A DNA stretch of 64,000 nucleotides from Verticillium longisporum (taxonomy: Eukaryota; Ascomycota; Sordariomycetes; Glomerellales; Plectosphaerellaceae): assembly GCA_019188255.1 (NCBI GenBank), contig JAETXT010000003.1:5890001-5954000 (forward strand), given 5' to 3'. Of the stretch, positions 22,474 through 31,871 are shown in pieces. Within the stretch, counting starts at the first letter, position 1, and each line of letters starts with the position of its first letter. The position numbers and the translations under genes were made by a program. The notes under the pieces were generated by a model. That model was not told the origin of the DNA, did not search any database, and saw only the letters and a list, made by a program, of their open reading frames with translations.

Positions 22474-23139
22474 ATGGCCGACCGCCTGCACCGCCTGCCG
22501 CCCCAGGGCGCGGCCCATCCCCAGGTCGCAGCGCCGCCTGCCGCCCCACGCCGCGGCGTCTCGCGCAACCTGTTCAAGAGCCACCTCACGCGCCGCCCGA
22601 CGCCGACGGGCACGGCGACGTCTTCGTCGAACGGGTCGGCGGAGACGCTGAGGTTGCCGGACGTGGATATCCACAGCGACTTGACGGAACTTGTCGTCAG
22701 GGACAAGCACGGCGAGATTGAGATTGGGGATCTGCCGATGGGCGTGTTGGATGACGGGGAGGAGGGAATGCATGACGTTGAGGAGAGCAAGGGTCAGTCA
22801 CATTCGCTCTCCCTCTCTCTCTCTCTATGCAGAACCTCGTGTGTGGATACACTCAAAACGGTGCTGACGATCACAGTGGAAAGGCAGCGCCTCGCAGAGG
22901 CAGTCAAGCAGCATCAGGTCAATCACTCGACAATACCCGAGCAGCCAGAAGGTACGTGTATCATGTTTCTCCCCCCCTTCGATCTATTGTCTGGGTATTC
23001 GTGTACCTCGTAAAGCTAAAACATCTCTCCGCCCGCAGAGCTCCTCGAGGCGGTCCGCAAGAGCCTCCGGGCCAAGGTCGCGGCTCTCGACGAAGACCAG
23101 TGGATGTACGAGGATGGGGATGCATGCTTGCGACGTTAG
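22474..23139 (+). CDS. Small acidic protein of unknown function
   Basis: Not recognised. Three exons (22474-22792, 22877-22951, 23039-23139) give 164 residues with all junctions in phase (K|VERQRL and PE|ELLEAV). The first 30 residues are Pro/Ala-rich with the basic element RNLFKSHLTRR; the middle holds the acidic stretch RDKHGEIEIGDLP; the C-terminal 60 residues are predicted helical and end DEDQWMYEDGDACLRR. The alternation of charged conserved-looking blocks, coding-like third positions and clean introns support a real gene. No membrane segment or signal peptide is seen. I infer a soluble, possibly complex-bound protein but assign no function. Confidence 0.7.
22803..22827. repeat. CT-dinucleotide microsatellite in an intron
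   Basis: An imperfect run of CT/CCCT repeats within the first intron of the gene at 22474. Seen directly; it doubles as an over-long pyrimidine tract. Confidence 0.75.
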
Positions 23140-23279
23140 CAACCGCCCAAGCTCCCCTGGCCTCCCCTGCCGGGTCTTCAGTCCGACCTCGCGCCGGGCG
23201 GAGACGACGAGCAGCAGTAGCCTCGTCCTCTCCGTCTGTCTGGCTGGCTGTCTCCCTCCTTGCTCTTCTGCGGCGTGAT

Positions 23280-23325
23280 ACGCCATGCCACGCCACGCCA
23301 CGCCACGCTATGCCATGCCATGCCG
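23280..23325. repeat. Imperfect GCCAC/GCCAT pentanucleotide repeat
   Basis: About eight consecutive units alternate between GCCAC, GCTAT and GCCAT. They lie between the convergent 3' ends of the small unknown gene and get4. Seen directly. Confidence 0.8.
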
Positions 23326-23423
23326 TCCCTTCATGCGCTTTTCGTTTTCTCCCCTAGACTTCCCTATAAAGCGACCAGGCATCCCCATTCAAGCGTTACC
23401 TCAGCATCTCAACAACCATCCCC

Positions 23424-24535
23424 TTAGTCGAGACCTGCCGGCGCCGGCGCCTCGACTCGCCTCGTGGGCGCCCTCCTCTGCTGCGCGCCACCACCACCTC
23501 CAGCGGCACCACCGCCGAACAGGCTGCCCATCATATCCATGAGGGGTTGCTCTGCCTGGGCTTGACGATGCCAAAGTACATCTCGGCGACCATCTCGAGG
23601 GCCTCGTTCCAGGCGCCGGGCTCGGCAATGTTGGCGGCGTCCTTGTTGACGAGGGTGCGGTAGGGGTCGGGGGGGCCGCGCTGGATGGCGAGGAGCAGCA
23701 GGCCGAGGAAGTTGAGGAGGGGCGGGCCCGGGAAGATGCTCACTTCGGCGGCGGCGGTGCTGACGTCCTGGACGCCGCCGGTGCCGGCGTCAGCGAGCTG
23801 GCTGGCAAAGAGGCGGTAGGCGGCGTTGGCAGCGCGCAGGTTGCCGACGAGCAGGTAGGGCAGCACGGCGCGCGACGCGTACAGCGCCGCCGTGTGCGAG
23901 TCGTCCTCCTTGTACCAGGCGTACTCCATGCGCGCCAGCACCTCGGCCGAGTCGCGCGTGCCGAGCATCAGGTGGCGCTCCGCCTCGTAGGCCTCGTGCT
24001 CCTCGGCGTACAGGCTGCCCGCGACGTGGTGCAGCTCGGCGTCGCCGGCCGGGTACTCGCCAAACTTGCTGGACCACCTGCGTCCATGCGTGTCAGCGCT
24101 GTATCTTGGCAAGTGTGTGGCAGTGATAAAAACAAAATAAAATAGACCACGGGAATAGAAATGAATAACAATGCATGGAAAAACTCACGCAATCATCTCG
24201 CTGATGAACGTCTTCCTCGTCGGCTCCCCGGGCCCGAACAGGCGCAGGCACGTCAGCAGGCGGCCCTTGCTCGCGGCGTCGGGCTTGAGCTCGGCCTGCT
24301 TGTAGACGTCGACGAGCATGAGGCACAGGTCGCCGCCGGAGCCGCCCTGGCCGGCCTTGAGCAGGGACTGGGCGACGCTGGCGAGTATGTCAATGGCGGC
24401 GGGCCAGTTGGCGGCCTTGACGTAGCGGGCGGCGACGACGCGGGTCTGCTGCTGGGCCTCGTAGTACTGGCCCTCGGCCGTGCGGGCCTGCAGGCGGGCG
24501 ATGATCTTTTCGATCTTGTCGGCTTTGGGGGCCAT
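23424..24535 (-). CDS. get4: Get4, tail-anchored protein targeting factor, one apparent frameshift near the C-terminus
   Basis: Get4 forms the Get4-Get5 scaffold that hands tail-anchored membrane proteins from Sgt2 to the ATPase Get3 in the cytosol. Two exons (24535-24189 and 24077-23424) give about 333 residues. The alpha-solenoid is recognisable from KIEKIIARLQ and YYEAQQQTRVVAARY, through RKTFISEMIAWSSKFGEYPAGD and the arginine- and tyrosine-rich middle helices, to FLGLLLLAIQRG. Near the C-terminus the frame slips by one base at the run 23543-23546 (G4 on the plus strand): PRQSNP is in one frame and LMDMMGSLFGGG, a typical fungal Get4 tail, is in the next. Read without the slip, the protein ends at 23424; read literally, it stops 10 residues after PRQ. 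Coding G+C is very high. Confidence 0.9.
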
Positions 24536-24847
24536 GGCGGAGGATGTGTGTTTGGGGGGGGGGGTTCGTTCGTGTTCTAGTTCGTGAGAAAGTGGCAGGT
24601 ATCGGGTCCTGGAGCGAGAGGTGACAAAGGGTGTCGGGGTGCTGTGTGTCGGCGGCAGAGGAGGTGTAGCAGGAATCGGAGGTCTGAATGTTTGGCTTGG
24701 AGTTCTTGGAAGCTTGATGACGGTGCCTCTCGACAGGGGGGGCAACTGCAGGAGGGTTGGACTGGGGCGGGGCAGCTGTGTCGTGGAACCTCGCCGAAAG
24801 GACGACCCCGCAGTCATGAGCCTCCCTCAGGTGCCTTGGGTACAATG
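24536..24847. other. Spacer between get4 and the tRNA gene
   Basis: A 312-bp region holding the get4 promoter and leader. It contains a 10-base G tract at about 24555-24564. No gene is seen. Confidence 0.5.
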
Positions 24848-24918
24848 GCGAGCGTGGTGTAATGGTAACATCTAAGCTTCCCATGCTTAGGCCCCGGGTT
24901 CGATTCCCGGCGCTCGCA
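24848..24918 (+). tRNA. tRNA-Gly, anticodon CCC
   Basis: A complete 71-nt cloverleaf without intron. The acceptor stem GCGAGCG pairs with CGCTCGC and is followed by discriminator A. The anticodon stem TAAGC/GCTTA encloses the loop TTCCCAT, giving anticodon CCC, which reads GGG glycine codons. The T stem CCGGG/CCCGG encloses TTCGATT, and the B box GGTTCGATTCC is perfect. The D arm is short, as usual in tRNA-Gly. No CCA is encoded. Confidence 0.95.
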
Positions 24919-26572
24919 TGGAACCTGTGAGAACACGGGCAATGGTGCCATAGTTTTTGTTTTTGCCTCCCATGTGATCTGCAACATGACAGTCCTTGAT
25001 ATCGCAACGGAGCCTCGACGCTCGGAAGCTCGGGGCATGGTAGCGCGATTGGGGCCGCTGGGCGAGTCAGTCTTGCTTCTACCGGCCGCCTGTCTGACCA
25101 GTGCCGGCGCCGTCAACGGGGTGTCTCACTCTGTTTGTCTGGAGGACGTCTGGCAGGGGGAATGGAAGGTCTGTTTCTGGTTGCCGAGGGAAATGCTGTG
25201 GACGGTTATGCTTCGTGTGTCCTTGTAGCACGACTTGCAATCAGTCCTCAGCATGGCATGCACAGGAAACGGGAGCTACATTGTCTTTCGGCAGCACCGA
25301 GTGCAAGGCCAAATGATTGCCATGCGACTGCAGGTCCTACAAGTTATAGGGACGTACCTAGTATGAAGGGAAATCACCTACAGTAAGTACTACGATCATC
25401 GTGTTTGAATTGCAAGTTACCAAGGCACGCGGGGACATGTAGGTTGTATTAGCAAACGATGCAGACCGTCAAGTCCGTCAGTCTGGAAGGAACTCTGCTA
25501 GCAACGAACCAGAGCAGTATGTAACAACAAGGTACGACCCTCGCCGTTGTCAGCGTCTGATACACTGTCTACCCTGCTGCCCATAGCCATGGTCAACGCA
25601 CCCAGCACGGCTGATCTCTTCCTCACCCTACAGCATTGGCCGGCATCTACAGAGCGCGTGTATTGCAGCCCAGTCTGTCTATGCTGCTGAGAGAGGAAGT
25701 GGCATAGTTGGCGAGTTCAGGAGGGTCGACTAAATCGAAGCTACGCGCCCTCTCGGTGATGCTACTGCAGAGCTGATCTACGATTTGAAACCCCAGGAAG
25801 ATTGCATCAGTGGAAAGGGCTGACGCTGCTGGAGGTGGAGAGACTCGAGACTGCCGGCGGCATGGCGTTCAACCTTGAGTAAACTCGAGGGCAGGCTAAC
25901 AATACCCCAAAGGTGACGCCTTAAATGCGTGCCATTGTCTATTCTTCACCATGGCTTCTCACCAGACACACGACAGGGTCACCAGTTCACATAGTTTCCT
26001 CGCAGCAAATTTCATCAGAACTTTCTTCTATTCTCCTTCATACACAGTACATATGAGACGGGCCGCCATGCCCGCCCTCATAATTGTGGATAAGCCACGC
26101 CGCGAGTGGCTTAAATCACAGTTAACGCGGGGCAGCCGGTGTTCTTCCCACCGACTGCCATGTTGCTCATCCAAGAGCGGTTATTGTACACCTGTCCTCC
26201 CAAACCCTGGGCCAGAGGACAGAACGAGGCTCGGGCGGCCCGCGGGAGGAAAAGAACAAAAAACAAAAACGACAACGACAAGTCACTCCAGATCCGACCG
26301 CAGGCCAAGTTCCTCGCTTGGAGTGGGAAAAGGGGGGGAAGTAGGGGCCAAATTGACCTCTGCGAGTGGCGAGGAGGGCGTATACTAAAACAACAAAATA
26401 AGCGAGGAAGATGCGCCCGAGATCAGAGGTCATGGAGGATGCGCCGCCGTGCGTATGCTGCTGGCCGTCCGGGGCCATTCATGTCTTTGGTTGATTAGGA
26501 GGGGAGCTTTCGGTTTTTTTTCCTGTGGTCGGTCGCACCGAGTGAGCCAGAGGCAGGTGGTGGCCTCCAGGC
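24919..26572. other. Gene-poor region between the tRNA and tom40
   Basis: 1.65 kb with no recognisable gene on either strand. Open frames are short, overlap each other and lack family features. The right part must hold the tom40 3' UTR. Confidence 0.45.
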
Positions 26573-27764
26573 TTAGAAAGGGATGTTGGGGGAAGGCTGG
26601 GCGCCGAGAACCTCCTGCTGCTCCTGGAGATCCTCACCGGCGGCCTCGACAGAGATGGCGACGCCAATTTTTGCTTGTTGCTGCGGGACAGTCAGTAAGA
26701 TGCTCGAGGCCACATTGGCTGAGGCATGATAACTATCACGTACCGTGAAGTGGTCGACGTCAGCGGCAAAGGTCATCATGACGGGGGCGGCAATGCGCTT
26801 CTCGAGGAGGCAGCTAAGCTTTCCCTTGGAGTCGACCTGCGCACGGAAGGTGGACATGCGGAAGTCGTACTTGGCACCCATGGTGGCGATGCCCTCCTTC
26901 TGAATACCACCCATCATGCCGCCTGAGGGGGCGAGAGACAGCGTCAGGTCGCAACCGGCTTGGACCTTCTCAGACAGACGACGCCAGTAGGAGGTGTTGA
27001 GGGCACCCTGGGCTTGCAGCTGGGCGGTGGCGACCCAGTCGTCGGACTTGTAGCGCAGCGAGTACGAGGTGGCCATCTCGGGGCCCTGGGTGAGGCCGGC
27101 ACGCTGCCAGACAGTCTCGAGACCGAGAGCGAGCTTGGGGGTGACGGACTGGAGGTAGCTGCCGATGAAGATGCCGGTGATGCCGCCGTCGAGGGCAGAC
27201 GGGTTGAGCATCTTCAGGGAGGCGGTGAAGTCGTCGCCGGTGTACTCGTTCTCGAGCTGGACCATATCCTGGCCGGAACCGGGCACAACCTGGAGCTGCG
27301 TCTTGGAGACAAGCTTGTCGGACCACCTGTAGTTGAAACGGGTGGAGAGCTGGCCGTCGTTGTCCATGTTGCCCTGGAGGAAAACCTGTGTCGCGGCACG
27401 TTAGCGATTGCGTGAGCAGATCTTTTGGGGGGCGAGTGGTAATTGGCGGACGCACCTTGCTCGTGCCGTAGAGACCGGCGAAGGTGTAGGGGTTGAGGCG
27501 CTCGCCCATGGCGAAGGCGTGGGAGACCTGGAAAAGGGGCGAGATGCTGAAGGCCTTGGTCACATCGGCACGCAGGCCGGTAAACATGTAGTTGTTGAGG
27601 AAGACATCGCGCGTCACCTCCTTGCTCAAGCTCTCGACGGTGCCAGGGTTGGACAGGCCGAGCTTCGCTCTCCTGCTGGAAAAGGAGTTGACGGCATCAG
27701 AGACGGCATCGGCGACAGGGTTCGTCGTGAGGAAGGTTCGCAGGGAGTCAATGGTGGAAGCCAT
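26573..27764 (-). CDS. tom40: Tom40, channel of the mitochondrial outer-membrane protein translocase
   Basis: Beta-barrel pore of the TOM complex, through which nearly all nuclear-encoded mitochondrial proteins enter. Three exons (27764-27456, 27385-26744, 26680-26573) give 352 residues, close to the Neurospora protein. Diagnostic segments are [68 protein letters not shown], the [20 protein letters not shown] pieces of the late barrel, [13 protein letters not shown] and the C-terminal LQEQQE...NIPF. All junctions are in phase. Tom40 shares the VDAC/porin fold, but the N-terminus and these segments exclude VDAC. No damage is seen. Confidence 0.97.
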
Positions 27765-28128
27765 GGCTGCGGATGTGATGATGGCCGTGGCCGAGGTAGG
27801 TTTGCGGAAAAGGAGAAGTGAGCGAGAAGCAACAGCAAGCTGGTTGGAGACGGCGACGGAGGGACGCGATGGGAGGAACGCGCACGATGCGAGAGACGAA
27901 AAGGGAGAGGCGCGTCTGAGATGCTAGGAGCTGTGCCCTGTTGCGTCGATGGAACCAGAGATGGTCTTGATGTGCGAGGCTTCACGATCGCGAAGGAGCT
28001 TGGCCGGGCGGATGTCGGGAATTGACTTGTCGTGACGTTGCTGGTAAAATAAATTTCTTCAGCCTCTGATAGCACTGGGAGTGTTTCTGGGGGGAGCACG
28101 GGCCTTTGCCTTTCAGCGGTGCACAGCA

Positions 28129-28138
28129 GGGGGGGGGG
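28129..28138. repeat. Poly-G tract of 10 bases
   Basis: Ten consecutive G residues, about 370 bp upstream of tom40. Seen directly. Confidence 0.85.
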
Positions 28139-28354
28139 AGACTCCAGACAAGGACAGCAAACAGAGAGGGCACCAGCCGCTTGGTCGCTGCCACTCGCAT
28201 CGCTTCCTTTGCCTACGACCCGAATCCTCCCTCATCTCGCTCCACTGTGCTGGTGCACGTGACGTCGGGACGCATACCCGACAAATAGCCAGGGGGTGGG
28301 GACGGCATGACCCCACCATCGGACCTAGGTTCGTCTGGGCAATTGGGTGATGCA

Positions 28355-28374
28355 CAGAGAGAGAGAGAGAGAGA
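28355..28374. repeat. GA-dinucleotide microsatellite
   Basis: About ten tandem GA units, continuing into an impure GAAAGAGG stretch. Seen directly, in the divergent promoter region. Confidence 0.85.
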
Positions 28375-29441
28375 AAGAGGGAAAGAGGCATCTGAGGTCA
28401 CCTTGACAGCACTGCACTACATACCACTAGCCCTCCAGACTGATCTTCTTTGCGATTCTCTGTGTTCGGACTGACACGACGTGGCATCCCACCTAAGAGC
28501 TTTCACGAGAAGGCGGGCAATCCTTTGGAGCACTGGGCGAGCAGCAGTTTTTCTGCGGGAACACATCAACCAAGTGCTCTTTCGTAGCCGAGAGACCTTT
28601 GACATACTCACGATAACCGACGGCGGGTTAAAGCGGGACATCGATATCAAGTTACCAACTCAAAACATAATACCTCAAGCGGTCTGACCAACGCTACGTA
28701 TACTTGCCTAGATACTTTGGGCAGTCAGGCATACGTCTCTCATCGTTTGCTGTCGCCACCGCACCCAAATGACTGGATTCGCGCCAGCATCTTGAACTTG
28801 AGCAACTTCCATTTCTCCGGATCTCACACCGCAACGCCGCTTTACCGTGAGCCTGTCTTGCTTCACTACTCCAAAGTATTACTACATGGAATAGAACCTG
28901 AATCGAGCAGAGGAAGGGAAGAAGAAGGATCAGATCTCGGGCGACAAGACTGACACAAAGAGATTGACTGCAAATCACCAAATATGGACACACTTCTGTG
29001 AGTCAAGGCCCTTTCCTTGGTACTTCCACGGCCCAACCGCAATCCTTCATATCACCCCGTCATTCCCCCTGCTTGTTGAGACGATTGCTTGCACCCTTCA
29101 AATCAGGAGTCAGCTTTAAAAGCCACTCACTTCTCATCCCCCTGCAACTACTGGCAGGTGCAAGTGCCAGGTCATGAGCATGGGCCTCCTATGTTGCTCT
29201 GCAACTTGGTGAATCACAACCCAGCACCTAGTCTTGCAAACCTGACATCTTTCCGTAACCTAACGGGCCGGCACAACCTATTCGGACGTCTCATTTTCAA
29301 CACTGATCCACGGATCTGGAATGTTTCTTGCAACTTATACCTTGAGCGCATACTAAAAATCCCCTCCCCTGCCCCCTCTCTGCCAACCCTTGCAACCGCA
29401 CCAGATCACCTTTCATATCAAGCATCACATTGCCCTGAGCC

Positions 29442-31417
29442 ATGCGTCCCCGCCCCGAGCTCTGCTTTGACGGCGCATCGGCTGCTGTCGAAGACGACGA
29501 CGAGCATCAAGATCATCCTGAGGAAGCCAGCATTACTGACCCACGAGACAGCACTGCCGAAATTGCGGCCAACGCCCCACGATATCGCCGCAAGAGCTCG
29601 ACTTTCATCGACGGCATTCACGATGTACCTGAGGACCAGGATATGGCACCGGCCCAGCTGTACAGCACCATGTCTGGACGACTCTTCCACTCTGGCCGCA
29701 TCGCCATTGTAATGGTGGGCCTGCCAGCACGCGGCAAAACGTATGGCCCCCTATCAGTCATCTGGTCACGTGTACTAACAGAAGCAGGCATATTTGCGTC
29801 TCCCTGGCACGATATCTTGGATGGTGAGGACGTTCCTGTCGAAGCAGCTGGTGACCCTTATTGACGTAAGCAGGCTCGGTGTGAAGACTCGTATTTTCCA
29901 CCTCGGCGACTATCGTCGGGCGACGGTCGGCGACGGTGGTGCTGTCCCTGAAGATTACTTCTTCCCCAACGCCTCACCGGCATCCGTCATCTTGCGGCAG
30001 AAGATTCTCAAGAAGTGTCGCGAGGACATCTACGCCTGGCTCAATCACGAGAACGGCCAAGTCGCCATTTACGACGCCGTCAACCCGACCGCTGGAGGTC
30101 GTCGCTCGCTGGCCAAGGAGTTTGCCAAGCATGACGTTCAGGTAAGAATGACCGCCAGCTGTTTCACGGAGACAGAAGCTTAACCCAACTGCAGACCTTG
30201 TTTATTGAGTCCTTCGTCGACGACGAGTCCATCCTGCGGGACAACGCCCGAAACGTCAAGATCTCTTCTCCAGATGTAAGTCCTCATATTCCAAGCTGTG
30301 CCCGCATACGCATGCTTACCCCTTGTAGTTTTCCGGCATGGATCCCGACGACGCCGCCGAGCTCTACCTGAAGCGAATTGACATGAAGATCCCCACCTTT
30401 GAGATCATGGAGGAAAAGGAACTGAACTACATCCGAATGATCAACGCCGGTCGCAGGTTCTTCTACAACAATCTCTCATTCAACTACCTGTCTCATCGCA
30501 TCGTCTTCTACCTCACAAACTTGCACATCAAGTCACGCACAACTTTTTCGCGCGAGCAGGTACCACAACTGAGGAGGACTCTTACAAAGCCGACGCACCG
30601 CTTTCCGAACAGGGCAAATCCTACGCCGCCAAAATGTCCGAGGTCCTCATCAAGCACCGCGAGCAAGAGCGGGCGGCTCTGGTCGAGAAGCAGGGAGCTA
30701 AGGTCCCCTTGCCACCCCTGACCGTTTGGACGTCGACCCGCCTTCGCACGGTGCAGACCTCGGACTACCTCAGGGATAAGGGCTACAAAGTCCGTCAGCG
30801 CTCGCAGATGAGCCAGATCAACCCCGGCGTGTGCGAAAAGATGGCTGAACGAGCCATCCGCACCATCTATCCCGAGGAAGTAGAGAAGCACGAACTGGAC
30901 CCGTATCATCACCGTTACCCCCGCGCAGAGGTAAGTGTCCCCTGTGACCTGTTCATTCGATAATCCATGATTAACCCATTATTAGTCCTACCACGACCTC
31001 GCCGTTCGCCTCGAGCCAATCATTCTCGAGCTCGAGCGCGAGCAGAATGATCTCCTCATCATCGCTCACGAATCGGTCCTGCGCGTCCTCTACGCCTACC
31101 TCATGCACTGCTCCACAATGGACATTCCCTTCCTCAAGTTCCCTCGTGACGAGATCATCGAGATCATCCCAGCCGCCTACCAGAACGAGGCCAAGCGCAT
31201 ACATATCCCGGGTATCGACCCCAAGATTACCCCCGGCTCGCCAGAGGACATCCGGATCCCCGTCCCCGGCAGTATCCCCGGCTCGGGCACCGCCAGCGGC
31301 GCGCTGAGTCCCATGCCCGGTCTCTCGTCCCCCGCTGAACCTGTGGAAAGGCCGATCGAGAAGGTTGTCAACTTGACCAAGGAGACTGTTGCCGACAAGG
31401 TGCATGATGAGGATTGA
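29442..31417 (+). CDS. 6-phosphofructo-2-kinase with degenerate fructose-2,6-bisphosphatase domain, one apparent frameshift
   Basis: Makes fructose 2,6-bisphosphate, the allosteric signal that favours glycolysis. Six exons (29442-29740, 29788-29823, 29874-30141, 30195-30275, 30329-30930, 30986-31417) give about 572 residues. The kinase half has Walker A GLPARGKT, then IFHLGDYRR, IYDAVNPTAGGRR and FIESFVDDESILRDN. The phosphatase half begins at LTNLHIKSRT, where the phospho-acceptor motif Arg-His-Gly-Glu-Ser of bifunctional enzymes reads Arg-Ala-Gly-Thr-Thr, so the nucleophile His is replaced by Ala; the later IIAHESVLR histidine remains. This suggests a kinase-only enzyme, comparable to yeast Pfk26, which also lacks the His. 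The frame slips by one base at the T5 run 30544-30548, just before that motif; both sides are conserved. The first-exon start (29442) is plausible but the disordered N-terminus makes it uncertain. Confidence 0.9.
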
Positions 31418-31871
31418 GTTGTTCAGTGCAGGTCTACATGGTGGCACAGCTCACATGGTAGGAACGAGTCTGGAGGTACAAGGCAAGACAAAAATCATCC
31501 TCTCAGATCTGCTCGGTATACGATCAGGAAACACGCACACCACCAATCAACTGCTGGGGTTTTGTTTTAAGATGAACAAGATAGGCTGATGATTTTCATG
31601 ACAACCAAATGCTTTATTACGTCCGAAGGCCCGCTCTTCTCTCCTCGCTGAAGGCATGTTCGCCATGCATGACCGGCCGAATGCCTGTGGATAAAACGCG
31701 ATAGTGGTATATGTTTCTGCGACGCCCTCCCCAAACTCCAACCGCTTTCTGCTGTCGTTGCCATAAATGGCCAAAAGGTGCCCCCATACTCGTCATCATG
31801 CCTCATCTCATCATGGTGGGGAACATGATGCTCTCGGGACCAAACCTGCACGTACGGTACACATGTTGGCT
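31418..31871. other. Intergenic region between convergent genes
   Basis: 454 bp between the 3' ends of the phosphofructokinase and ubiquitin-hydrolase genes. No gene is seen; it should hold both 3' UTRs. Confidence 0.5.

Larger units (their letters stand above)
27765..29441. other. Divergent promoter region between tom40 and the phosphofructokinase gene
   Basis: 1.68 kb with no supportable gene. It contains a 10-base G tract (28129-28138) and a GA microsatellite (28355-28374). It presumably carries both promoters. Confidence 0.45.

Noticed and set aside
26573..27764. Mitochondrial porin (VDAC) as the identity of this gene
   Set aside because: The fold is shared, but the N-terminal [16 protein letters not shown] and the LSCLLEKR and LQEQQE segments are those of Tom40.
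30500..30545. NLH in LTNLHIKS as the degenerate counterpart of the RHG phosphatase motif
   Set aside because: On closer alignment NLHIKSR corresponds to the conserved segment before the motif; the true counterpart is RAG, a few residues later in the adjoining frame.
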